From positions 186,001-250,000 of the forward strand of contig NZ_AUIY01000001.1 in assembly GCF_000423945.1 (NCBI RefSeq): a stretch of DNA of 64,000 bases, given 5' to 3'. Below are positions 26,297 to 35,428 of the stretch, in pieces; position 1 is the stretch's first letter, and every line of letters begins with the position of its first letter. The position numbers and the translations under genes were made by a program. The DNA comes from Butyrivibrio sp. XPD2002. Lineage in GTDB: Bacteria > Bacillota > Clostridia > Lachnospirales > Lachnospiraceae. The notes below the pieces were generated by a model, which was given only the letters and a program-made list of their open reading frames with translations, was not told the DNA's origin and did not search any database.

Positions 26297-27370
26297 ATGG
26301 AAATGACATTTAGATGGTTTGGAAGTGGATTCGACACAGTTACTTTAAAACAGATTCGCCAGATTCCCGGCGTAACAGGCGTAATTACAACTTTATATGA
26401 TACCAAGCCCGGAGAAGTATGGTCGAGAGAAAAGATACATGCTTTAAAGGAAGAAGTTGAAGCTTCAGGCCTTCATATCTCCGGAATTGAATCAGTTAAT
26501 ATCCACGATGCAATTAAAACTGGAAGCAGCGAACGCGACCAGTACATTGATAACTACATTGAAACCTTAAGAAACTTAGGCGAAGAGGGAATTCACCTTG
26601 TATGCTATAACTTCATGCCGGTATTTGACTGGACAAGAACAGAGCTTGCAAGAGTAAGACCTGATGGTTCTACAGTTCTTGCATACACACAGAAAGCAAT
26701 TGATGAGCTTAATCCCGAGGAGATGTTCAAGAGTATCGAGGGCAGTGCAAACGGTGCAATCTTACCCGGTTGGGAGCCTGAGAGAATGGCTATAATCAAG
26801 GATCTTTTCGAACAGTACAAGGATATAGACGAGGAGAAGCTCTTCGAAAATCTCAAGTACTTCCTTGAGAGAATCATGCCCGTATGTGATAAATATGATA
26901 TCAACATGGCAATCCATCCCGATGATCCTGCGTGGTCAGTATTTGGACTTCCCCGTATCATAATCAATCTTGAGAACATACAGAGAATGATGAAAATGGT
27001 AGATAATCCGCACAACGGTGTTACCTTCTGTGCCGGATCCTATGGTACAAACCGTGCAAATGACCTGCCTCACATGATCAGATCACTTAAGGGCAGAATA
27101 CACTTTGCACATGTAAGAAATCTGAAATTCCATTCAGATGATAACTTTGAAGAGGCAGCGCACTTATCAAGTGATGGCGATTTCGACATGTACGAGATAA
27201 TGAAAGCGCTTTACGATATAGGCTTTGAAGGTCCCATCAGACCTGACCACGGTCGTATGATCTGGGACGAGGTTGCAATGCCCGGTTATGGTCTCTATGA
27301 CAGAGCACTTGGAGCAACATATTTGAACGGCTTATGGGAAGCAATCGATAAGTCAAACAAAGCTAAATAA
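26297..27370 (+). CDS. uxuA: Mannonate dehydratase
   Basis: 357 residues, full length. Dehydrates D-mannonate to 2-keto-3-deoxy-gluconate in glucuronate breakdown. MEMTFRWFGSGFD is the typical start. Metal and active-site regions include AIHPDDPAW (His, Asp), CAGSYGTN, HFAHVRNLK and RPDHGRM. Its presence at the end of the importer operon is the main clue that the imported sugar contains glucuronate. uxaC, uxuB, kdgK and kdgA are not in this window. Confidence 0.95.
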   Translation: MEMTFRWFGSGFDTVTLKQIRQIPGVTGVITTLYDTKPGEVWSREKIHALKEEVEASGLHISGIESVNIHDAIKTGSSERDQYIDNYIETLRNLGEEGIHLVCYNFMPVFDWTRTELARVRPDGSTVLAYTQKAIDELNPEEMFKSIEGSANGAILPGWEPERMAIIKDLFEQYKDIDEEKLFENLKYFLERIMPVCDKYDINMAIHPDDPAWSVFGLPRIIINLENIQRMMKMVDNPHNGVTFCAGSYGTNRANDLPHMIRSLKGRIHFAHVRNLKFHSDDNFEEAAHLSSDGDFDMYEIMKALYDIGFEGPIRPDHGRMIWDEVAMPGYGLYDRALGATYLNGLWEAIDKSNKAK

Positions 27371-27387
27371 TAATATGCGAATACCTT

Positions 27388-27425
27388 ACAGCTTCAGCAT
27401 TAAATTGCTGAGGCTGTTTTTTTTA
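27388..27425 (+). terminator. Intrinsic terminator after uxuA
   Basis: ACAGCTTCAGCA / TGCTGAGGCTGT, 12 bp with one G-U, 6-nt loop, then a run of eight T. Confidence 0.92.
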
Positions 27426-27541
27426 TTTCACGAAAACTAGTCCTTCTATGAAAGATAATTAATAGCAATTTAATAATTTTGTATGTGATTATTGTTTATA
27501 ATCTAAATGGGTAATTGTCAAATGTAAGAGGGGGACACAAT

Positions 27542-28738
27542 ATGTATAAAAAGATTCTGGTCTATTTTATGGTGCTTACAATGGCACTGTCTATGTCTGC
27601 GTGCGGTTCAAAAAAGAATTCCGATGATACCAATTCAGAAAGCTCTTCAGCTATGTCTGCAGGAAAGCTGAAAGCAGGCACTACAGCCAGTGATGTTAAA
27701 GTAGAAGACACTGCTGAAGAAAAGAAACAATCCACAAATCCCATGGTCGGTTATTACAAAATCATAAAATTTATATCCGAAGGTGAAGACATTACCGAAG
27801 AGCTTCATGAGATGGAATCCATGGGCTCAAGTATTTATCTTATTGTAAGGGAAGACGGAACCGGCTATGTCAGCATGCTCGGAGAAAATACTGATTTTGA
27901 CTGGAATGATAAGATATTTACTATGCATGATGCAGACATGGGAGATACTGATACGCCATACACCTTTAAGGATGGTCAGATAACCCTGGCTGCAGATAAT
28001 ACAGAAATGGTATTTGTAGCCATGACAGAAGATGAAGTAAAGGCATTTGATAATGGCGAATCAAATAAAACTGTAGATCAGATCAATGATGAGCTTCTTG
28101 ATAATGCACTGGGTGAAGCGATGGATGATGCAACAAAGCAGCTTGATGAAGCCGCTTCGGAAGCAGGGGAAGAAATTGATAAGGCTGCTGAGGATGCGTC
28201 AAAAGCTATAGAAGAAGCCAAAGACGATGCAGCAGAGGAAATTGAAAGTGCTCTGACTGACGGAAAGGATGCCATAACCGGTTCATTATCAGGAGGATTA
28301 TCCGGATCTCATTCAAATAAAAAGGGGGATTCAGGTAATACTTCTTCAAAGTTTGATTCATCATATCTTCCTGATTTGTCAGGCGGAAAGCATATCAATG
28401 CCGGATATTACGAAATAATGGCATTCCAGGAAAATGGTACAACCTATTCAAAGGGACAGCTTAAAAATGCTGGTGTTGATTTTGACATGATGCTTTGCCC
28501 TGACGGAAAAGGCTATGCTCACTTTATCGGAACCTACTACGATCTGTCATGGGATGATGGAAGCATCTATGTCGCAACAGATGAAGGTCAGGAAAAGATG
28601 ATCTACTTTGTATCCGATTATGATGGAAAGAACGTAATCACCATAAGCGATTCTTCAATGGCAATGGTCTTTGAATATGTAAAAGAAGCCGATCCAACCT
28701 ACGAGTGGGCCGGCAATTCAGGGCTTATGCCTAACTGA
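27542..28738 (+). CDS. Lipoprotein with two copies of a GYY-type domain
   Basis: 398 residues from the ATG at 27542 (GAGGGGG upstream). Lipobox SMSAC (Cys21). Two related ~100-residue modules: about 77-170 (MVGYYKIIKF...DGTGYVSMLG...DFDWND) and about 285-385 (NAGYYEIMAF...DGKGYAHFIG...DLSWDD). Between them is an Ala/Glu/Lys/Asp-rich helical stretch (about 185-250) likely to form a coiled coil. No enzyme motif. Surface lipoproteins of this plan occur in Lachnospiraceae without known function. Confidence 0.75.
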   Translation: MYKKILVYFMVLTMALSMSACGSKKNSDDTNSESSSAMSAGKLKAGTTASDVKVEDTAEEKKQSTNPMVGYYKIIKFISEGEDITEELHEMESMGSSIYLIVREDGTGYVSMLGENTDFDWNDKIFTMHDADMGDTDTPYTFKDGQITLAADNTEMVFVAMTEDEVKAFDNGESNKTVDQINDELLDNALGEAMDDATKQLDEAASEAGEEIDKAAEDASKAIEEAKDDAAEEIESALTDGKDAITGSLSGGLSGSHSNKKGDSGNTSSKFDSSYLPDLSGGKHINAGYYEIMAFQENGTTYSKGQLKNAGVDFDMMLCPDGKGYAHFIGTYYDLSWDDGSIYVATDEGQEKMIYFVSDYDGKNVITISDSSMAMVFEYVKEADPTYEWAGNSGLMPN

Positions 28739-28743
28739 TTAAT

Positions 28744-29637
28744 TTAATAATGAAATAGAAGACGCTTGGAGTAGGTGTTGCGGTATTCACTGGGAGTAAG
28801 ACCGGTCAACCGCTTAAAGGTACGTGAGAAGTTATGCATATCCGAAAAACCTACTTCAGAAGCTATCTCTGTAATTGTACGGTCACTGTCAGTTAGATAA
28901 TAACTGGCAGTTTCCATTTTTGTAGATAAAATAAACTGCTTAAGAGAGGTTCCGTTGACTTTACTAAACAGATGGGAGAGATATTTGGGACTATAACCAA
29001 AGGCATCTGCGATATCAGATAGTTTGATGTTTTCAGAGATGTTGCGCCTTATGTAGTCTGCAATATCAGAGTAAATCTGTTTGTTTCCCATGGGATCATC
29101 TTCAGAAGGAACCTCAACGCGAAGCTGACCAAAAAGCTCGGTAATTATGGCTGTGACTTCTGCATTAAGAGACAGCTCAGGGTAATTATTTCTCTCAAGA
29201 TCCTGAAGCTGTTTCATTTTTACTATCATTTTCTGAGGTCTTGGAACTACAGACTTCTGAGGCATAATGAAACAATTGGATCTCTCATAGGAAGCATATT
29301 CGCCCTGAGAAATGCGAGCAGGGAAATTACACATATCAACAGTAAAGTGAAGCCAATAAAAGGAACAGTAGGCTTTTTTACTGCCTGATCTTAAGGAATT
29401 ACTGGGCGGAAGAATCAGATATTCTCCGGCTTCCACAGTAAAGTCTTCATCCATATATCTAAGGAATAAAGTGCCTTCTGTAACTACGATCAGCTCGTAG
29501 TCAAATATAAGAGGCATTGTTTCATGCTGCCATTCATCTGAAAGGGCTTTAAATTTTCCTGAGCGAAGATAACCGAATATCTGGTTCTTTGGAAATAGCA
29601 TCAGCTTATCTTCCTGTTTTTTCTTTCTTCCTGCCAT
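28744..29637 (-). CDS. AraC-family transcriptional regulator
   Basis: 297 residues. N-terminal cupin-like sensor (about 20-110) and a C-terminal pair of helix-turn-helix units (about 195-290): IKLSDIADAFGYSPKYLSHLFSK and ITEIASEVGFSDMHNFSRTFKR, each quoted as the two HTH regions in shorthand. Ends with LTGLTPSEYR, typical for the family. It diverges from the GH127 gene across 281 bp and most likely activates it in response to an arabinose-related sugar. No GG-rich ribosome site stands out before its ATG. Confidence 0.88.
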   Translation of the reverse strand: MAGRKKKQEDKLMLFPKNQIFGYLRSGKFKALSDEWQHETMPLIFDYELIVVTEGTLFLRYMDEDFTVEAGEYLILPPSNSLRSGSKKAYCSFYWLHFTVDMCNFPARISQGEYASYERSNCFIMPQKSVVPRPQKMIVKMKQLQDLERNNYPELSLNAEVTAIITELFGQLRVEVPSEDDPMGNKQIYSDIADYIRRNISENIKLSDIADAFGYSPKYLSHLFSKVNGTSLKQFILSTKMETASYYLTDSDRTITEIASEVGFSDMHNFSRTFKRLTGLTPSEYRNTYSKRLLFHY

Positions 29638-29918
29638 AGAAACCTCATAAAAAACGGATTATTTAAATAAAAAAATGTTAATTATGTCCATTAAGTCAAG
29701 ACTAATCAATATGTCAATTATACACTAAATAGGTCAAAATGACACAACGACATCATATATCTACACTAATATATATTAAATATTAAGAGAATGCTGATAA
29801 ATACATGATTTATTCATAAGATACATATTGACACCTATTCTATAGTTTTACTATTTTCCCAGCCATTCGAAAATGATATTTTTTTATCGTAAAAAATATA
29901 TGAGAGAGGCCATATATC

Positions 29919-31868
29919 ATGAAAAATAGAATTATATCTGCAAAACTTTCTGATGTAAAAATAAAAGACAAATATATAGATGAAGCATTCAATCTTCAGC
30001 TGACGAATATGCTTAAGCTTGATGATGACAGATTGCTAGCGGGCTTCAGGGAGACTGCCGGACTAATTGCAGGAATGAGTGAACCTCAGATAACTGAGTT
30101 TATGAAAAACAAACAGCGGTACGGAGGTATGTGGGAGGATGGACTTATTGGAGGTCATACTCTCGGACACTACCTTACAGCTTTGGCTCAGGCTAAGGTA
30201 AATCCTGCACTTACTGCGGCCAAAAAGAAGGATGTTGAAAACAGACTTATAAATATACTTGAAGCCTTGAAGGAATGTCAGGAATATACTAAGGAAACTG
30301 ATGGCGAAGGATTTATATTCGGAGGAGCTTTTCCGAGTAAGGAATTCAGAGAGAATCCTTTTTTACAGTTTGATAATGTAGAACACGGGCTTCAGGAATT
30401 ATTTACTCAGGCGTGGGTTCCGTGGTATACGATGCACAAAATTTTGTCAGGATTAAATGCAGCTTTCCTTATTGCAGGAGAAAGCCTTGCTCTTGAGATA
30501 GCAAATAACCTTGGAATCTGGATTGCAAAGAGAACAGAGGGCTGGTCTGAGGAAGTAAATAAAACTGTTCTTAGCATAGAATATGGCGGTATGAATGACT
30601 GCCTTTACGAGCTTTACAGGATAAATCGTGAATTGCATGAGTCGGGAAAAGGCGGCGATCATCCTGAATACGAAAGGTTTAAGGCTGCTGCTCATCGCTT
30701 TGATGAGGATAGTCTTTTTGAGAAAGTTTTGACAGGTGAAAAGAACCTCTTTAACAATGTTCATGCCAATACTACAATTCCTAAATTTATCGGTGCGCTG
30801 GCAAGATATGAAGCAGATCATAATGAAACAAGATACCTTGAATATGCAGAGAGATTCTTTGATATCGTTGTTTCAAGGCATACCTATGTAACCGGTGGAA
30901 ACAGTGAGAATGAGCATTTTGGAGAAGACAATATCCTTGATGCTGAGAGAACAAATGTAAATAACGAGACCTGTAACACCTATAATATGCTTAAGTTTGC
31001 AAGGCGACTTTATCAGGAGACAGGTAAAAAGAAGTATCTGGACTATGCGGAGAGAACCTTTATTAATGCTATTATGGCTTCGCAGAATCACGAAACAGGC
31101 TTTACAACATATTTCCAGGCTATGGCTACCGGCTATCAAAAGGTATTCAATAATCTTGATGGGAATTTCTGGTGCTGCACAGGAACAGGATATGAGAACT
31201 TCACTAAGCTTCAGGACGGAATATTCTTTGAGGATGAAAATAAACTTGTTGTAGCAATGTATATTGGTTCTGAGTATAAATCAGAGAACTATACAGTTTC
31301 ACTTGATTGTGATCTTAGCGTTTCTGATGAAGTGAAACTGACTATAAGACCTAAGGCAGGCATATCATTTGATAAGGATTTATGGCTTATAGTTCCGACA
31401 TGGGTTAAAGGTGATATTACAGTTGTAAAGGACGCTAAAAAAATAAAGGCTACTGTAAAGGATGGCTTCATGATTATTACTAATGAAAAGCTTAAGTCAG
31501 GTTGTGAGCTTAAGTTAACATTGCCTATGGGAATAACATGCCATAATTTACAAGATGGTAAGGACACCTATTCATTTATGTATGGCCCTTATGTATTATC
31601 AGCAAGACTTGGCACAACTAAGATTAAAACAAAATCCCACGGCGTAGCAGTTAGCGTCGCAGCAAAGAAGGCTATAGATAATGACGAGATCGTTGTATCA
31701 GGTGAAAGCAGCGTTGATGATTTTATAAATAACATTGATAAGCATCTGATAAAAAGAGATGGCGAAATGGAATTTGATTTATCAGATACAGATAAGAAGC
31801 TGATTTTCACAACACATTATAACCAGTATAAAGAGAGCTATGGTATCTACTGGAAGCTTAGAGTATAA
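29919..31868 (+). CDS. GH127-type beta-L-arabinofuranosidase (DUF1680)
   Basis: 649 residues with no signal peptide, so it should act on imported oligosaccharides. The zinc thiolate centre of GH127 is recognisable: Glu and Cys in NNETCNTYNMLK and the double Cys in FWCCTGTGYENF. The N-terminal (alpha/alpha)6 barrel contains MWEDGLIGGHTLGHYLTAL. GH127 enzymes remove L-arabinofuranose from plant cell wall glycans and hydroxyproline-linked arabinans. Diverges from the AraC regulator. Confidence 0.88.
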   Translation: MKNRIISAKLSDVKIKDKYIDEAFNLQLTNMLKLDDDRLLAGFRETAGLIAGMSEPQITEFMKNKQRYGGMWEDGLIGGHTLGHYLTALAQAKVNPALTAAKKKDVENRLINILEALKECQEYTKETDGEGFIFGGAFPSKEFRENPFLQFDNVEHGLQELFTQAWVPWYTMHKILSGLNAAFLIAGESLALEIANNLGIWIAKRTEGWSEEVNKTVLSIEYGGMNDCLYELYRINRELHESGKGGDHPEYERFKAAAHRFDEDSLFEKVLTGEKNLFNNVHANTTIPKFIGALARYEADHNETRYLEYAERFFDIVVSRHTYVTGGNSENEHFGEDNILDAERTNVNNETCNTYNMLKFARRLYQETGKKKYLDYAERTFINAIMASQNHETGFTTYFQAMATGYQKVFNNLDGNFWCCTGTGYENFTKLQDGIFFEDENKLVVAMYIGSEYKSENYTVSLDCDLSVSDEVKLTIRPKAGISFDKDLWLIVPTWVKGDITVVKDAKKIKATVKDGFMIITNEKLKSGCELKLTLPMGITCHNLQDGKDTYSFMYGPYVLSARLGTTKIKTKSHGVAVSVAAKKAIDNDEIVVSGESSVDDFINNIDKHLIKRDGEMEFDLSDTDKKLIFTTHYNQYKESYGIYWKLRV

Positions 31869-31893
31869 GCTTAAATAAAAAGTCAAATTACTT

Positions 31894-31928
31894 CCCGGAG
31901 GCATACTTTCGTATGTTTCCGGGATTTT
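31894..31928 (+). terminator. Intrinsic terminator after the GH127 gene
   Basis: CCCGGAGGCATAC / GTATGTTTCCGGG, 13 bp with two G-U pairs and a TTTC loop, followed by ATTTTG. Confidence 0.8.
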
Positions 31929-32032
31929 GTATGTGGTATGAAAAAAATACTCTATCTAGCGGTAGTGAAAATGAAATAATTTTTCTATAATATGTATTGA
32001 AGAAAAGGTCCTTATTTTAGAAGGGGGATGAA

Positions 32033-33058
32033 ATGATGAATATAAGAAGAAAGTTTCTATTGTCGACGCTATCATTCTGTTTAGCGTTTTGTTTGCTTGG
32101 GACAAATTCCTATGCTGCTCCAACTACTTTTGACAAAAATGATGATGATTATGGCTTTGGTGAGTTTGATCTTGGTACTCTGGTCATTGATTTGTCAAAA
32201 GGTGATGCAGTTGTAGACATAGGCAAAGAACCTCAAGGTGAAGCCTATTATTATTCGTTTAAGGGATTGTTATTTCCTGAAACTATTAATGGATTAGATG
32301 ATTCAGAAAAACCAAAGATTGAAGCTACCGAGCTTGGTGATTTACTTAATTTAGATAAAACTGGAGACTACGATGTAAGTATAGAAGGGAATTATTCTTC
32401 AGTTACATTTAAAAAACTGGCTACATGTACATGCAGCGGAACCTTAGAATTTGAACTAAGTGATGTTGTTAAAAATGCAGTAGCATTTAACAACCACTAC
32501 AGTTCCTGGAAATTCATTCTCTCAGTAGAAGAAAAAACTGAAGATAAGAAACCTCAGCAGGAGCAGGTTGTAACCCCGGATGAAAAGCCGGCTACTGTTG
32601 AAGCAAACGCTCACACCGTAGGTGAACAGATCACTATTGATGGTGCGATTTATCAGATTACAGACCTTACAGCCGGTAATGAAAGCGTAATGTACGTTAA
32701 GCCTGAGGATACGGGTATTAAGAGCGCAATTATTCCTGATACTGTGAATATTGATGGCGTAGATTATAAGGTTACTGATATTGAAGATAATGCCTTCAAG
32801 GGCTGCAAGAAGCTTAAGAAGGTTACAATAGGCGAGAACGTCCTCAGAATCGGAACAAAAGCATTCTACAAGTGCAAGAAGCTTAAGAAGATCACAATTA
32901 AGACATCCGCACTTACAAAGGATTCAGTTGATAAGGGTGTATTTAAGGGCATCAACGAAAACGCAAAGGTGAAGGTTCCTAAGAAGAAGGTAAAGGCCTA
33001 TAGAAAGATATTTAAGAAGAAGGGATTAAACGGTAAAAACCAGAAGGTAACTAAATAA
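32033..33058 (+). CDS. Secreted BspA-type leucine-rich repeat protein
   Basis: 341 residues. Signal peptide (about 1-29, ending NSYAA). Residues 30-170 form an unrecognised beta-rich domain, followed by a Pro/Glu linker and a LRR_5 (BspA-like) unit at about 225-300: YKVTDIEDNAFKGCKKLKKV and VLRIGTKAFYKCKKLKKI. The C-terminus is very basic. LRR_5 proteins of Lachnospiraceae are surface or secreted, with presumed binding roles. The same type of repeat ends the transglutaminase-fold protein at 38773-40506. Confidence 0.75.
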   Translation: MMNIRRKFLLSTLSFCLAFCLLGTNSYAAPTTFDKNDDDYGFGEFDLGTLVIDLSKGDAVVDIGKEPQGEAYYYSFKGLLFPETINGLDDSEKPKIEATELGDLLNLDKTGDYDVSIEGNYSSVTFKKLATCTCSGTLEFELSDVVKNAVAFNNHYSSWKFILSVEEKTEDKKPQQEQVVTPDEKPATVEANAHTVGEQITIDGAIYQITDLTAGNESVMYVKPEDTGIKSAIIPDTVNIDGVDYKVTDIEDNAFKGCKKLKKVTIGENVLRIGTKAFYKCKKLKKITIKTSALTKDSVDKGVFKGINENAKVKVPKKKVKAYRKIFKKKGLNGKNQKVTK

Positions 33059-33170
33059 TGAACTGACACAAGAGCAAGCGGAAACAAGCAGGAGGTTCTC
33101 ATGAGGGAAAGCTGATGAGCTTCCGGATAAGGAATTATTACATCTATATAAATAAATATGAATTAAAAAG

Positions 33171-33193
33171 GCGGCAGAAATGCCGCTTTTTTA
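33171..33193 (+). terminator. Intrinsic terminator after the LRR gene
   Basis: GCGGCA / TGCCGC stem with GAAA loop and TTTTTT tail. It lies 113 bp after the stop; the gap also holds GGAAAGCT-GATG-AGCTTCC (near 33103-33122), a small imperfect hairpin. Confidence 0.85.
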
Positions 33194-33336
33194 ATTATTT
33201 TGACACAATTAAGCATAAAGTGGCAAAACTTAATAAAACATTAAGAAATTCCTTTAATTTAGCACTAGAATATGCGTAATTTTCTGATAATATAGAAACC
33301 CGAGGGGAAAATTAAAGGATGTGAAAGAGGAAAAGT

Positions 33337-35265
33337 ATGCCAATACTAGATTACGTGCTGAGAGAAAAATGGGGATACAATGAGGAAATAGAGTCACATC
33401 TAAATCATTTGGAAGAAATAAAGCTAGAGCTCCCCAGCAGGGAGACATGTGATGCGGATTATTATGATGCACCACTTATAAAGGTATGTGTCAACTGTCT
33501 GAAAAGTGGCATATACTTAAAACCGGATCAGGATATAAAACAACCTATCTATGCGCCAAAGCTTAGGGTTGGTCTTGATTATCTATTAAAATCCATAGAA
33601 GAATTACCATCAAATATCAAACTGAATATGGAAGAGATTGTAGAGGAGCTTGAGGCATTTTTCAGATTAAAGCTTCTTGCTGATGATGCAGAGACCTGCG
33701 AGCGCATTTTAAACTTCTTTGAAATGCTAAGAGCCTCAAACGGGGAAAATACCACACCATTAAAGAGTGCACTTTTTCATAGAATGCTGGTGCTTATCTA
33801 TGAGACAGGAGATTATTATCTTCTAAAATACAACAGATTCCGTCATGCGCTGCAGTTCTACAAAACCGTTGCAGATGTTTCAAAGGATGAGATTGTATTT
33901 GAACATGGCAACGATATCAGCCATGAGGATCTTGTTCAGTTAACCAATATCAGACTCTTCGCGGAGCAGTACGCAAAGCTTGATGAAAAATTAAAAGCAA
34001 GACAGTACTACGAAGCCATTGCTAACTTCCGCAGAAGAATTCAGTTCAATCATTTAGAGCTTTTGTCATCATACATAGAGACCAACATGATAAGAACAAC
34101 AGGTAAGGATACTGATGCTCAGCAAAAGCTCATGCTCTGGAATCTTACAAATAAATATTTTGAGACCGGCAAGGATGAGATAAAAAGCTATACCAAAAAG
34201 AACCTGTCTGCTCTTAGAAATGAGGTTATAATACTGAACCTTCTTCTTGATCATGCCCTTGATAACGGCTTTTATCTGCACTATATGACTAAGCCTGATG
34301 AATCATTTAAATTCGGTAAGCTCCTTGCAAATTACCCTGAGCTTTCATTTTATATGGATCTTAAGAAGGTGTTCTATACAGGTGGCAGGAAGTTCAGAAT
34401 GCTGAATAAGTGTCTTGCCACAATGAATTATTACATAAGACTGCTTGATATGTGTCTCGGTGAATTTGAGTGGCCAAAGGAGCTTTCATTTTACACATCA
34501 AATGAGAATCTGGAAGACATCCTTCCTATTTCAGGCGATGGTGGGGACACCGGGCATTTTACAGTTATGCATGTAGGTCATATGAATGATCCAATGGAAG
34601 GCAGAACCATTTTTGAGGCGATCTCTGAAGACCAGGTATATCCTGACTACACGGAATCCATAGAATACCCTTATGTTTTCATGAAGAACTTCACTACCAA
34701 GATTGATGATCTCACCATGTGGGAGATGTATGGCGACAGAGCAAAGGGCTTCTGCGCAGTAATAGACAGTGCCAGAGCTTCTAAGCATTATGTTCTGAAA
34801 AAGGTATGTTATTTACGTAATGAGACAGGCCGCCCCAAAGCATGGATGGAGGATAACGAATCCATGTCAGCAGCGACTGTTTCCATGATAAATGACCTTA
34901 TCTGGAAGCTCTCTGACGATTATGCCTGCTTCATAAAAAGAGGCGGCGATAAGGCAAAGCTCATACCTCTTATGCAGCCTATCGCATATTTATTTAAAAA
35001 GGCCTCCAATGCTCATGAGGATGAGTACAGAATTATCAGACTTGAAGATGCGGACAGCCCGGCGATAAGACATACATCAGATAAGGGCGGAAAGCTCTTT
35101 GTCAAAAGCAATGAGAACACATATATAAAAGAGCTTATCCTAGGACCAAAGGCTGAAAATATTGAAGATAAGATTCCTTATTTACAGTATAGATGCCATT
35201 TCTTAAGTAAAACACTGAACATGAGCAGGGTAAACATAAAGGTATCCTCAAAAGAATATATTTAA
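33337..35265 (+). CDS. Helical-repeat protein with C-terminal DUF2971-like domain
   Basis: 642 residues, no signal or membrane segment, so cytoplasmic. Residues ~60-380 are helical and TPR-like (ARQYYEAIANFRRR, RFRHALQFYKTV). From ~385 the DUF2971 pattern is visible: FYTSNENLEDIL, GHMNDPMEGR, FMKNFTTKIDDLTMWEMYGDRAKGFCAVID (shown in pieces: TMWEMYGD, KGFCAVID), and EDEYRIIRL. DUF2971 has no settled function. The next gene has a similar helical N-terminal region and HD-GYP output, so a joint role is possible. Confidence 0.65.
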   Translation: MPILDYVLREKWGYNEEIESHLNHLEEIKLELPSRETCDADYYDAPLIKVCVNCLKSGIYLKPDQDIKQPIYAPKLRVGLDYLLKSIEELPSNIKLNMEEIVEELEAFFRLKLLADDAETCERILNFFEMLRASNGENTTPLKSALFHRMLVLIYETGDYYLLKYNRFRHALQFYKTVADVSKDEIVFEHGNDISHEDLVQLTNIRLFAEQYAKLDEKLKARQYYEAIANFRRRIQFNHLELLSSYIETNMIRTTGKDTDAQQKLMLWNLTNKYFETGKDEIKSYTKKNLSALRNEVIILNLLLDHALDNGFYLHYMTKPDESFKFGKLLANYPELSFYMDLKKVFYTGGRKFRMLNKCLATMNYYIRLLDMCLGEFEWPKELSFYTSNENLEDILPISGDGGDTGHFTVMHVGHMNDPMEGRTIFEAISEDQVYPDYTESIEYPYVFMKNFTTKIDDLTMWEMYGDRAKGFCAVIDSARASKHYVLKKVCYLRNETGRPKAWMEDNESMSAATVSMINDLIWKLSDDYACFIKRGGDKAKLIPLMQPIAYLFKKASNAHEDEYRIIRLEDADSPAIRHTSDKGGKLFVKSNENTYIKELILGPKAENIEDKIPYLQYRCHFLSKTLNMSRVNIKVSSKEYI

Positions 35266-35428
35266 AAACATGTGTAGAAGTACTTTATATAGTATTTAGA
35301 AAAACATAATATCCATCTAATAAAACCAAGGGACGAGAAACAGTATAATAAATTCAGAACTATGCGTTGTTATAGATTAAAATTTGCAAACAAATGTCTT
35401 TATCTACAGGCTGGAGAATGGCGGACAG

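Noticed and set aside
33070..33145. Start of a possible cyclic di-GMP-II riboswitch (GCGGAAACAA) after the LRR gene
   Set aside because: The following helices and conserved internal loops of that class cannot be found, and a terminator rather than a gene follows. Also a four-codon ORF behind AGGAGG is too short to support.
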